Positions 1 through 7,361 of a DNA stretch of 64,000 bases are shown piece by piece; the first letter of the stretch is position 1, and each line of letters begins with the position of its first letter. The translations under genes were made by a program, and so were the position numbers. This DNA is from Saccharomonospora cyanea NA-134 (GTDB lineage: Bacteria; Actinomycetota; Actinomycetes; Mycobacteriales; Pseudonocardiaceae). The stretch spans positions 2,588,325-2,652,324 of the forward strand of contig NZ_CM001440.1 in assembly GCF_000244975.1 (NCBI RefSeq). The letters run 5' to 3'. The notes under the pieces are model-generated. The model saw only the letters and a program-made list of their open reading frames with translations, was not told where the DNA came from and ran no database searches.

Positions 1-703
1 TGAAGGTGGCCTTCAGACCGGTGTCCTCATCCGTCGGCAGGGGCTTGGTGTGGTTGGCCAGTTCGAGGGCGACGTGGGCGGCGGTGTCGCGGACGATCAG
101 GGCGAGGGCGAGGCCGGCGACAACGAAGACGACGCCGATGAGTTCGGGGACGGGGCGCAGACCGTAGCTGGTGGCGAGATAACCGGTGAGCAGGGCGGTG
201 ACGCCGACCGCGGTGTATCCGGCGGCTTCGTTCAGGCCGGTGGCGAGCCCTCGGCGGGAGGGGCCGACAAGGTCGATCTTCATGTTGACAGTCATCGACC
301 AGGTCAGGCCCTGGTTCAGGCCGAGCAGCACGTTGGCGGCGACGATCCAGCCCCAGGACGGCGCGTAGGCGAGGGCGAAGGGGACGGGGATGCCGAGCAG
401 CCAGCCGGCCACCAGCAGCTGCTTGCGGCGGAAACGGGCGGTGAGCGCGCCGGCGGCGAGGTTGGTGAACGCCTTGGTGAGGCCGAAGGCGATGATGAAG
501 GAGAAGACGGCCAGGTCACTGGTCAGGCCGAAGGCCTCGGAGCCGATGAGCGGGACGGTGGTGCGCTCCAGGCCGACCAGGCCGCCGACGCAGATGTTGA
601 CAACGACTAGCAGGGTGAACTGAAGCCAGTTCTCCCGTAGCCCGAGCCGTACGGGGCGCCCGGCGGCGTCGGTCGGCGTTGTGGTGGTGGGTGTGGTGTT
701 CAC
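1..703 (-). CDS. MFS transporter, cut by the window edge
   Basis: Membrane transporter of the major facilitator superfamily; the substrate is not evident. Reading leftward from a GTG at 703 gives about 234 residues that run off the left end: a hydrophilic N-terminus, then alternating hydrophobic helices with an MFS-like loop between helices 2 and 3 (TARFRRK) and a later loop MKIDLVGPSRRG, typical of the MFS family 12-helix proteins. The GTG overlaps the stop of the preceding MBL-rhodanese gene by 4 bases (GTGA), so the two are translationally coupled and probably act together, perhaps on an export or uptake step for a sulfur compound. That role is inferred from context only. The C-terminal half lies outside the window. 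Confidence 0.85.
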   Translation of the reverse strand, partial: MNTTPTTTTPTDAAGRPVRLGLRENWLQFTLLVVVNICVGGLVGLERTTVPLIGSEAFGLTSDLAVFSFIIAFGLTKAFTNLAAGALTARFRRKQLLVAGWLLGIPVPFALAYAPSWGWIVAANVLLGLNQGLTWSMTVNMKIDLVGPSRRGLATGLNEAAGYTAVGVTALLTGYLATSYGLRPVPELIGVVFVVAGLALALIVRDTAAHVALELANHTKPLPTDEDTGLKATF

Positions 704-2091
704 GGACGGGTGTCCTCCGTGCCCTGGGCGAGCTGCTGGCCGTGGGCGGCGGTGTAGTCGGCCGGTCCGCCGTCCAGGACGGCGATGTCGGTGTGGCCGG
801 CGCGCTCCAGGAGGCTGGCGGCGGTCATGGCGCGTTCACCGTGCCCGCAGGCCACGACCGGGCCGGCAGGTGCGTCGGCAGTAGTCTCGACGAGGGCGCC
901 GAGCTCGATGTGCAGCGAGCCGGGGACGTGTCCGGCGGCGAACTCGGCTTCCTGCCGTACGTCGACGTAGGGACGGCCGGCGGCACGGTCGGCGGTGACG
1001 AACGCGGTGGTGCTCTGGGGATTGCCGTCGGCGAGCCAGGCGTCCATGCCGCCGGCGAGGCGGCCGGCGAGACGCTCGTAGCCGATTTTGTACGCCTGCC
1101 AGACGATCTCGCTCAGGTCCTGGTCGTCGTTGACGACGAACGCGAGTGGCGCGGTGTCGGGCAGGAGCCAGCCGAGCCAGGTGCCGAACTGCTCGCGCAG
1201 CGGGATCGACAGGGATCCGGGAATGTGGCCGGTTGCGTAGTCGGCGGCCGGGCGGACGTCGACGACATGGCCGCCGTCGGCCATCAGGGCCCGTACCTGC
1301 TGCGCGCCCAGGGCGGGCAGCAGCGGCTGGGCGGTCAGCACGGCCGGGCCGCGCCGGTTGATCTCGCCGAGGCGGTCGAAGTACGTCGGGTAGGTGCCCA
1401 GGCTCGCGATCAACTGGGCCACGAAGGTGTCCTCGTCCGGTGCGGCGAGCAGCGGGTTGGCCTGCTTCTGCGCGCCGATGGTGGTGGTGCGCTCGGTGCC
1501 GGGCGGCGCCGAGCAGAAGGATCCGGCACCGTGCGTGGGCCACACCCCGGTGGCATCCGGCAACGCGGTCAGTCGCTTCAGCGACCGGTACTGGGCACGG
1601 GCCAGTTCCTCGGTGCGGTCGGCACCCAGGAGGTCGGTGCGGGCGGCGGAGTTCACGATCAGCGACCCGCCGGTGAACACCCCGAGCTCCCGGGCGCCGT
1701 CGAGGAGGAGGAAGGACAGGTGCTCGTCGGTGTGGCCGGGGGTCGCAAGGGCCCGCAGGGTCAGTCCGCCGAGGTCGACCTCGTCGCCGTCGGCCAGGCG
1801 CTGGTGGTCGAAGGCCCGGCGCCCGGCGGCGGAGGCCAGGATCGTGGCGCCGGTGTCGTGACCGAGCTGAACGGCGCCGGAGAGGAAGTCGGCGTGCAGA
1901 TGCGTGTCCGCCGCGAACGCGATGCGCAGCCCGCGCCGCTCGGCTGCCGCCCGCAAGGTGCGCAGGTCGCGGCTGGCGTCCATGGCCAGGGCGCGTCCGT
2001 CGCCGAGGTCGAGCAGGTAGGCGCTGTTGCCCAGCCCTTCGTCGACCAGCGGGATGAGGTGATCGTCCGCGAAGCCCACGGCGTCCTCCAA
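700..2091 (-). CDS. MBL-fold hydrolase with two rhodanese domains
   Basis: Protein of 463 residues: an N-terminal metallo-beta-lactamase domain (residues about 10-250) followed by two rhodanese domains (about 265-360 and 370-455). The metal-site motifs HLHADF, GHTDEH and THGAGSF are visible. The position where ETHE1-type persulfide dioxygenases carry an Asp (TGD) reads TGG here. The first rhodanese has no Cys in its loop; the second has the loop CGHGERA with a Cys, so it is the only one that could carry sulfur. Such proteins act on sulfane sulfur (persulfide dioxygenase or sulfur transfer). The start is uncertain: TTG at 2091 is the furthest possible after an in-frame stop, and GTG at 2079 is an alternative. 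It is divergent from the ArsR-rhodanese gene, which likely controls it. Confidence 0.85.
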   Translation of the reverse strand: MEDAVGFADDHLIPLVDEGLGNSAYLLDLGDGRALAMDASRDLRTLRAAAERRGLRIAFAADTHLHADFLSGAVQLGHDTGATILASAAGRRAFDHQRLADGDEVDLGGLTLRALATPGHTDEHLSFLLLDGARELGVFTGGSLIVNSAARTDLLGADRTEELARAQYRSLKRLTALPDATGVWPTHGAGSFCSAPPGTERTTTIGAQKQANPLLAAPDEDTFVAQLIASLGTYPTYFDRLGEINRRGPAVLTAQPLLPALGAQQVRALMADGGHVVDVRPAADYATGHIPGSLSIPLREQFGTWLGWLLPDTAPLAFVVNDDQDLSEIVWQAYKIGYERLAGRLAGGMDAWLADGNPQSTTAFVTADRAAGRPYVDVRQEAEFAAGHVPGSLHIELGALVETTADAPAGPVVACGHGERAMTAASLLERAGHTDIAVLDGGPADYTAAHGQQLAQGTEDTRP

Positions 2092-2137
2092 GATCTCGGG
2101 AACGGGGGCGTGTGGTCACACCCACCAGACTCAACTA

Positions 2138-2158
2138 CCATAATCCATGGATTTATGG
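2138..2158. promoter_or_regulatory. Palindrome in the divergent sulfur-cluster promoter
   Basis: The core AATCCATGGATT is a perfect 12-base palindrome, flanked by CCAT on the left and ATGG on the right with one extra T on the right side. It lies between the divergent MBL-rhodanese and ArsR-rhodanese genes and ends 8 bases before the ATG at 2167. Size and place fit an ArsR-family operator controlling both directions. That the neighbouring regulator binds it is inference. Confidence 0.6.
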
Positions 2159-2166
2159 AGGATTTC

Positions 2167-2844
2167 ATGTCGGAGAACACGAAGAGCGCGGCGAAGGCGC
2201 GGCTTTACGACGCGTTCGCGGCCAGCGGCAAGGCGCTGGCCAGCGGAAAGCGTCTGGAGCTGCTGGATCTGCTGGCTCAGGGCGAGCGCACCGTCGACGC
2301 GCTGGCCAAGGCGGCCGGGCTGAACCTGACCACCGCCTCGGCGCATCTGCAGACGCTCAAGCAGGCCGGTTTCGTCGCCACCCGCCGCGAGGGCGTGCGC
2401 ATCCACTACCGGCTAGCCGGTGACGACGTGGCCCAGCTGTTCGCGCTGCTGCGCAAGGTCGCCGAGACCCACCAGGCCGCCGTGCCCGCCGCGCGCGACG
2501 CCTACCTCGGCGAGGACAACGCCGCCGAGCTGAGCCGTGAGGAACTGCAGGTTCGGATCGCCGCCGGGGACGTCGTCGTCCTGGACGTGCGGCCGGTGGA
2601 GGAGTACCAGGCCGGGCACATCCCCGGCGCCCTCTCCATCCCGGTCGACGAGCTGGCCGAGCGGATCAACGAGCTGCCCGAGGACCTGGAGATCGTCGTC
2701 TACTGCCGCGGCGAGTACTGCGTCCTGGCCTACGACGCCGTGCGCCTGCTGACCGACCGCGGCCGGCGCGCGATCCGCCTCAACGACGGCATGCTGGAGT
2801 GGCGCCTGTCGGAGCTGCCCGTCGACGCCGCGGACCTCACGTGA
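2167..2844 (+). CDS. ArsR-family regulator fused to a rhodanese domain
   Basis: Transcription regulator of 225 residues. Residues about 10-100 form an ArsR winged helix-turn-helix (TVDALAKAAGLNLTTASAHL is the recognition region); residues about 120-215 form a rhodanese domain with the loop CRGEYC, which has two cysteines. The DNA-binding part has no cysteine, so sensing, if redox or persulfide based, should occur in the rhodanese part. ArsR-rhodanese fusions are known from databases but I know of few that have been studied. ATG at 2167 is preceded by GGAGG (2157-2161). The stop overlaps the GTG of the next gene by 4 bases. It probably controls both arms of the cluster through the palindrome just upstream. 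Confidence 0.9.
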   Translation: MSENTKSAAKARLYDAFAASGKALASGKRLELLDLLAQGERTVDALAKAAGLNLTTASAHLQTLKQAGFVATRREGVRIHYRLAGDDVAQLFALLRKVAETHQAAVPAARDAYLGEDNAAELSREELQVRIAAGDVVVLDVRPVEEYQAGHIPGALSIPVDELAERINELPEDLEIVVYCRGEYCVLAYDAVRLLTDRGRRAIRLNDGMLEWRLSELPVDAADLT

Positions 2845-4022
2845 CCCGCCCGGGCGGCGACCTCCCGCCGCACCCGGGGCTGGCCGAGGGGCCGGTCTAT
2901 CTCGACTACAACGCCACCACCCCGGTCGACCCGCGGGTCGCCGAGGCGATGATGCCCTACCTGGCCTGCTTCTTCGGCAACCCCTCCAGCAACCACCCCT
3001 ACGCCGCCACGCCACGCTGGGCCCTGGCCGAGGCCCGCGCCCAGGTCGCCGGTCTGATCGGCGCGCGGCCCGGCGAGATCGTGTTCACCGGCTCGGGATC
3101 CGAAGCCGACCTGCTCGCGCTTCGCGGCGCACTCCTGGCCTCCGGCCGCCCGCACCCGCACGTGATCACCCAGGCCACCGAGCATCCCGCCGTCCTTCAG
3201 ACGTGCCGGGCCCTTGAGCGGCTGCACGGCGCGCGAGTGACCGTGCTGCCGGTCGACGGCGACGGGCTCGTTGCGCCCGCCGCCCTTGCCGCCGCATTCA
3301 GCGAGGACACGGTGCTGGTGTCGGTAATGGCGGCGAACAACGAGACCGGCGCCCTCCAGCCGGTCACGGAACTCGCCGCGCTCGCCCACGAGCGCGGGGC
3401 GCTGTTCCACTGCGACGCTGCCCAGGCCGTCGGCAAGATCCCCCTCGACGTGGGCGAGCTGGGTGTGGACCTGCTGACGATCGTGGGGCACAAGATGTAC
3501 GCGCCCAAGGGCGCCGCCGCCCTGTACGTGCGCGACGGCGTACGGCTGGAGCCCGTCGTCTACGGCGGTGGGCAGGAACGGGGCCTGCGCGCGGGAACGG
3601 AGAACGTCGCCCTGGCCGTCGCGCTTGGCACCGCCGCGCGGCTCGCGGCCGAGGAGCTGGCCTCCGGCGCTCCCGCCCGCGTCGCGGCTCTGCGCGACGA
3701 TCTCCATCAGCGGCTGGCGGTCGGTCTGCCCGGCCGCGTGCACCTCAACGGGCCGGAGAAGAACCGCCTGCCGAACACCCTGAACGTCAGCGTCGACGGC
3801 GCTCTCGGCCACGATCTCCTGGCCGCTGTCGGTGAGATCGCGGCCTCGACCAGCTCGGCCTGCCACAGCGGCACCCACACCCCCTCCCCGGTACTCACCG
3901 CCATGGGACTGGACGCGGCCCGCGCGCTCGGCGCGCTGCGGCTGTCCCTAGGTCGCTGGAGCACGGCCGAGGACATCGAGACGGCGGCAGCTGCCCTCAT
4001 CCGGGCGGCTGGCGCGCAGTGA
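2841..4022 (+). CDS. Cysteine desulfurase (NifS/IscS-like)
   Basis: PLP enzyme of 393 residues that takes sulfur from cysteine, forming alanine and an enzyme persulfide. Family landmarks: LDYNATTPVDP near the N-terminus, EHPAV, the CDAAQAVGK segment with the PLP-ring Asp, the Schiff-base lysine K218 in GHKMYAPKG, and the active-site Cys341 in SSACHSG. Length is normal for class V aminotransferases of this type. The GTG at 2841 overlaps the stop of the ArsR-rhodanese gene (GTGA); an upstream in-frame start would run into that gene. No iron-sulfur scaffold gene is adjacent, so delivery to the rhodanese/TusA-like partners in this cluster is more likely than general Fe-S assembly. That is inference. 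Confidence 0.92.
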   Translation: MTRPGGDLPPHPGLAEGPVYLDYNATTPVDPRVAEAMMPYLACFFGNPSSNHPYAATPRWALAEARAQVAGLIGARPGEIVFTGSGSEADLLALRGALLASGRPHPHVITQATEHPAVLQTCRALERLHGARVTVLPVDGDGLVAPAALAAAFSEDTVLVSVMAANNETGALQPVTELAALAHERGALFHCDAAQAVGKIPLDVGELGVDLLTIVGHKMYAPKGAAALYVRDGVRLEPVVYGGGQERGLRAGTENVALAVALGTAARLAAEELASGAPARVAALRDDLHQRLAVGLPGRVHLNGPEKNRLPNTLNVSVDGALGHDLLAAVGEIAASTSSACHSGTHTPSPVLTAMGLDAARALGALRLSLGRWSTAEDIETAAAALIRAAGAQ

Positions 4023-4072
4023 CCGGGCCGACTGGCCCGATGCAAGAGGTTCCGACGAACAGCAGGAGAGGC

Positions 4073-5257
4073 ATGACCGAGACCAGCGCGCACGGACTGT
4101 CCACCCGCAGTGTCCACGCCGGCGAACTCAGCGACGCCGAGGGCGCCGTCCACACCCCGCTCTACAACCACTCCACCTTCGCGTTCGCCACCACCGCCGA
4201 CCTCCTCGACGTCGTCGAAGGCCGCAAGGCCGGGAATCTGTACACCCGCTACGGCCTCAACCCCACCATCCGCTCCACCGAGGCCAAGCTCGCCGACCTC
4301 GAAGGCGGTGAGCAGGCCCTGGCGTTCTCCTCCGGCATGGCCGCCGAGGCCGCCACCTTCCTCGCCCACTGCCGTACCGGCGACCACATAATGTGTATCG
4401 GCGAGGTCTATGGCGGCACGTTCGAGCTCCTCGGCGACAACCTGCCGCAGGTCGGCATCACCACCACGTTCCTGCGCGCCGACGAGGTCGACCGGCTGCC
4501 CGAGGTGCTGACCGGTCGGACGCGGATCGTGTTCTTCGAGACCCCGGCCAACCCCACCCTGACCGTCTTCGACATCGCCGCCATCGCCGCCCAGGCCCGC
4601 ACGGTCGGCGCGCTGACGGTGGTGGACAACACCTTCGCCACCCCGGTCAACCAGAACCCGCTGCAGCATGGTGCGGACCTGGTCGTGCATTCGGCGACCA
4701 AGTACCTGGGCGGGCACTCCGACCTGACCGCCGGCGTCCTGACCGGCCCCGCCGAGCACCTCGCCCCGGTGATGGGGTGGCGCAAGAACCTCGGCCAGGT
4801 CATCGCTCCTGAGACCGCCTTCCTCCTTGCCCGCTCCATCCGCTCCCTGCCTGTCCGGGTCCGCGCGCAGAACGACACCGCCGCAGCCGTCGCCGCCTTC
4901 CTGGAGACGCACCCGCGCGTCGCCCGCGTCCACTACCCGGGGCTGGCCACCGGCGAGCAGAAGCGCATCGTGGATGCGCAGATGCGAGGCGGGGGCGGCA
5001 TGCTCAGCGCCGTCCTGGACGCGAACGCCGATCAGACGGCCGCGGTGGTGGACCGGCTGCAGCTGTTCGCCATCGCGCCCAGCCTCGGCGGAGTCGAGTC
5101 CCTGGTCACCCAGCCCATCACCACCACCCACCACGGCTTGGACCCGGCCGAGCGCGCCAAGCGCGGCATCGCCGACAGCATGGTCCGTCTGTCCGTCGGT
5201 CTCGAAGACGCCGACGACCTGATCGCCGACCTCGCCCAGGCCCTCGACACCGACTGA
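4073..5257 (+). CDS. Cys/Met metabolism PLP enzyme (cystathionine gamma-synthase/lyase family)
   Basis: Enzyme of 394 residues from the Cys/Met metabolism PLP family (cystathionine gamma-synthase, gamma-lyase, methionine gamma-lyase, O-acylhomoserine sulfhydrylase). Visible: YTRYGLNPT, the LEGGEQALAFSSGMAA turn, VVDNTFATPVNQNPL, the PLP lysine K210 in HSATKYLGGHSD, and the C-terminal SLGGVESLVTQP and VRLSVGLED motifs. These do not separate synthase from lyase. The ATG at 4073 is chosen for the AGGAGAG just upstream (4064-4070). It follows the cysteine desulfurase by 50 bases in the same direction, so a role in making or breaking cysteine or homocysteine in this sulfur cluster is likely. Confidence 0.9.
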   Translation: MTETSAHGLSTRSVHAGELSDAEGAVHTPLYNHSTFAFATTADLLDVVEGRKAGNLYTRYGLNPTIRSTEAKLADLEGGEQALAFSSGMAAEAATFLAHCRTGDHIMCIGEVYGGTFELLGDNLPQVGITTTFLRADEVDRLPEVLTGRTRIVFFETPANPTLTVFDIAAIAAQARTVGALTVVDNTFATPVNQNPLQHGADLVVHSATKYLGGHSDLTAGVLTGPAEHLAPVMGWRKNLGQVIAPETAFLLARSIRSLPVRVRAQNDTAAAVAAFLETHPRVARVHYPGLATGEQKRIVDAQMRGGGGMLSAVLDANADQTAAVVDRLQLFAIAPSLGGVESLVTQPITTTHHGLDPAERAKRGIADSMVRLSVGLEDADDLIADLAQALDTD

Positions 5258-5389
5258 ACCCACCCCGTGCACCGACCCACAGCGCCCTTCATTCGGCGCC
5301 GGGCCGGTGCCACGGCCGCCCCCTTGGCGGGACCGGCCAGGCCCGCCCGGCCGGTCCCGCACCGCTCACCGCCGCTCCGGAAAAGAGAC

Positions 5390-6658
5390 ATGACCAGCAC
5401 CGCGCCCACCAGCACGACGGCCTCCATACCCGACCCCGCCCAGGCCCAGCCCCGGATCCTGCGCGTCCTGGTCGCCTCCCAGATCCTCAGCGGCGCCGGT
5501 CTCGCCGCCGGCGTCACCGTCGGCGCGCTCCTCGCCCAGGACATGCTCGGCACCACCAGCCTCGCCGGACTGCCCAGCGCCCTGTTTACCGCCGGCTCCG
5601 CCCTCACCGCCGTCACCGTCGGCCGCATCTCCCAAGCCCGCGGACGCCGCCCCGGCCTCACCGCCGGATACCTCACCGGCGCCCTCGGCTCCGCCGGCGT
5701 CATCACCGCCGCCGTCCTCGACAACCCCGTCCTGCTGTTCATCGCCCTGTTCGTCTACGGCGCCGGCACCGCCACCAACCTCCAGGCCCGCTACGCCGGA
5801 GCCGACCTCGCCCCCGCCGACCACCGCGCCCGCGCGGTCTCCACCGTCCTGGTCGCCACCACCCTCGGCGGCGTCGCCGGACCCAACCTCGCCGCCCCCG
5901 CCGGCACCCTCGCCGAACACCTCCACATCCCCCACCTCGCCGGACTCTTCGTCATCTCCGGCGCCGCCTACGCCATGGCCGCGCTCGTCCTCGCCCTGTG
6001 GCTGCGCCCCGACCCGCTGCTCCTGGCCCGCGCCGTCGCCCAGGCCAAGGAAGCCGACACCGCGACCAACCCGGCCGCCGACGGCGGTGACGCCGACACC
6101 AGCAAGGGCCGCGGCGGCGTGGTCCTCGGCGCGCTCGTCATGATCCTCACCCAGCTCGTCATGGTCGCGATCATGACGATGACACCGGTGCACATGCACG
6201 ACCACGGCCACTCCACCGCCGCCTCCGGCCTCGTCATCGGCATCCACATCGGCGCCATGTACCTGCCCTCGCCCCTGACCGGCTGGCTCGTCGACCGCTA
6301 CGGCCGCATGAAGATCGCCGCCGCCTCCGGCATCACCCTGCTCGCCGCCGGCCTCCTCGCCGCCGCCGCGCCCGGTGACTCCGTCACCCTCCTCGCCCTC
6401 GCCCTGGCCCTGCTGGGGCTGGGCTGGAACTTCGGCCTCGTCTCCGGCACCGCGATCATCACCGACACCGTCCCGCTCGCCACCCGCGCCAAGACCCAGG
6501 GCCTGGTCGACGTCTCCATCGCGATCGCCGGCGCCACCGGCGGCATGGCCTCCGGCATCATGGTCGCCGCCACCAGCTACCCCGCCCTCGCCCTCACCGG
6601 CGGTGCGCTCTCCCTCGCCCTCCTGCCCGCCATCGCCGCCACCGCCTACCGCCGATGA
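5390..6658 (+). CDS. MFS transporter of the sulfur cluster
   Basis: MFS protein of 422 residues with about 12 hydrophobic segments and a long central cytoplasmic loop (KEADTATNPAADGGDADTSKGRG). The loop RISQARGRRPG between helices 2 and 3 and WLVDRYGRMK in the second half are MFS signatures. A histidine-rich stretch (HMHDHGH) follows the first helix of the C-terminal half. ATG at 5390 has AAAAGAGA immediately upstream; earlier in-frame starts give a proline/arginine-rich leader and are less likely. Its stop overlaps the TusA-like gene by ATGA. The substrate is unknown; context suggests a sulfur compound. It is a different protein from the MFS gene at the left edge. Confidence 0.88.
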   Translation: MTSTAPTSTTASIPDPAQAQPRILRVLVASQILSGAGLAAGVTVGALLAQDMLGTTSLAGLPSALFTAGSALTAVTVGRISQARGRRPGLTAGYLTGALGSAGVITAAVLDNPVLLFIALFVYGAGTATNLQARYAGADLAPADHRARAVSTVLVATTLGGVAGPNLAAPAGTLAEHLHIPHLAGLFVISGAAYAMAALVLALWLRPDPLLLARAVAQAKEADTATNPAADGGDADTSKGRGGVVLGALVMILTQLVMVAIMTMTPVHMHDHGHSTAASGLVIGIHIGAMYLPSPLTGWLVDRYGRMKIAAASGITLLAAGLLAAAAPGDSVTLLALALALLGLGWNFGLVSGTAIITDTVPLATRAKTQGLVDVSIAIAGATGGMASGIMVAATSYPALALTGGALSLALLPAIAATAYRR

Positions 6659-6957
6659 AGCCCACGATCCCTGACGCCCCCGCGCCCGGCATCACCGTCG
6701 ACGGCACCGGCCTGCTGTGCGTCACGCTCCTGCTGCGCCTGCGCAAGGAGATCGACGGCGCCGACCCGGGCACCATCGTCCACGTCATCGCCACCGACCC
6801 GGCCGGACCGCTGGATCTGCCCGCCTGGTGCCACATGACCGGCCACCATTTCCTCGGCGTCGTCCCCGACGACGAACGGCCGGTGTATGCCCTTCAACTG
6901 GCCGCCGGCGCGCTGTCCACCCGGGCCGACGCGCCATGGCATCCATCAACCCCGTAG
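6655..6957 (+). CDS. TusA-like sulfurtransferase
   Basis: Small protein of 100 residues related to the TusA/SirA sulfur-carrier family. It has the short beta-alpha-beta layout, with the family cysteine in GLLCVTLLLRLRKEI (the usual Cys-Pro pair is Cys-Val here) and a later WCHMTGHHFLG segment with a second cysteine. TusA proteins accept a persulfide from a cysteine desulfurase and pass it on, which fits the desulfurase 2.6 kb upstream in the same operon. ATG at 6655 overlaps the MFS stop by 4 bases. It is the last gene of the rightward arm; the next sequence is transposon debris. Confidence 0.82.
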   Translation: MKPTIPDAPAPGITVDGTGLLCVTLLLRLRKEIDGADPGTIVHVIATDPAGPLDLPAWCHMTGHHFLGVVPDDERPVYALQLAAGALSTRADAPWHPSTP

Positions 6958-6975
6958 CCGCTGGCACCGCTGTGC

Positions 6976-7268
6976 TCACTCGTCCTCGTCCTGCTCGGCC
7001 GTAGCCGGGTCGCGCAGCGGGCGCAGCCCGCCACCGGCCGGGACAGCAGCGCGGAAGCTGTAGCGGCCCAGGCAGTTGAGGTTGGCGTGCTTGAGCGGGG
7101 AGAGCCGGGCGATGTCGGTGTCCAGAACATCGTGCTCCCGCTCCTCGGCGGGCAGGGCACGCAGTTGCTCGACGGCGGCGTCCAGGTAGCGGGTCGTCCA
7201 CAGCACCGCGGCGTTGAGGACCAGGCCGAGCGCGCCGAGCTGGTCCTCCTGACCCTCGCGGTAGGCCT
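6976..7268 (-). pseudogene. 3' remnant of a Tn3-family transposase
   Basis: The minus strand reads the last roughly 100 residues of a Tn3 transposase: YREGQEDQLGALGLVLNA, LWTTRYLDAAVEQL, ARLSPLKHANLNCLGRYSF, then an acidic C-terminus and a stop at 6976-6978. The reading frame runs without a break into the left inverted repeat of the transposon next door, and everything upstream is missing. It therefore looks like an older Tn3 element cut by the insertion at 7269. The 5' part does not appear beyond the right end of that element, so a deletion or rearrangement followed. Confidence 0.8.
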
Positions 7269-7313
7269 GGAACTCCCGAAGCTGCCCTGAGCCGCAAAGT
7301 AACCAGTGAGTAG
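7269..7313 (+). repeat. Left terminal inverted repeat of the Tn3-family element
   Basis: Begins GGAACTCCCGAAGCTG and ends TGAGTAG. It matches the reverse complement of 12742-12786 at 41 of 45 positions without gaps; mismatches fall at positions 17, 36, 37 and 38. Its inner part (GCCGCAAAGTAAC) recalls the A-rich inner segment of Tn3-type ends. The transposase ATG lies 49 bases inside. Confidence 0.85.
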
Positions 7314-7361
7314 CCGACTCGCTGTGAGCTGTATTACAGCGGTCTTCTATGGTCCGGTGCC

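Noticed and set aside
50-610. Plus-strand frame rich in Gly, Asp and Glu
   Set aside because: Antisense shadow of the MFS helices; the minus-strand reading has clear transporter text.
679-2166. Long plus-strand open frame running from 679 into the ArsR-rhodanese gene
   Set aside because: The first 490 residues are the reverse complement of the MBL-rhodanese gene and have a Gly/Ala/Val-rich, low-complexity look. The real gene starts at ATG 2167 after GGAGG.
5366-6247. Minus-strand glycine-rich frame of 293 residues
   Set aside because: Complement of the second MFS gene; no family likeness.
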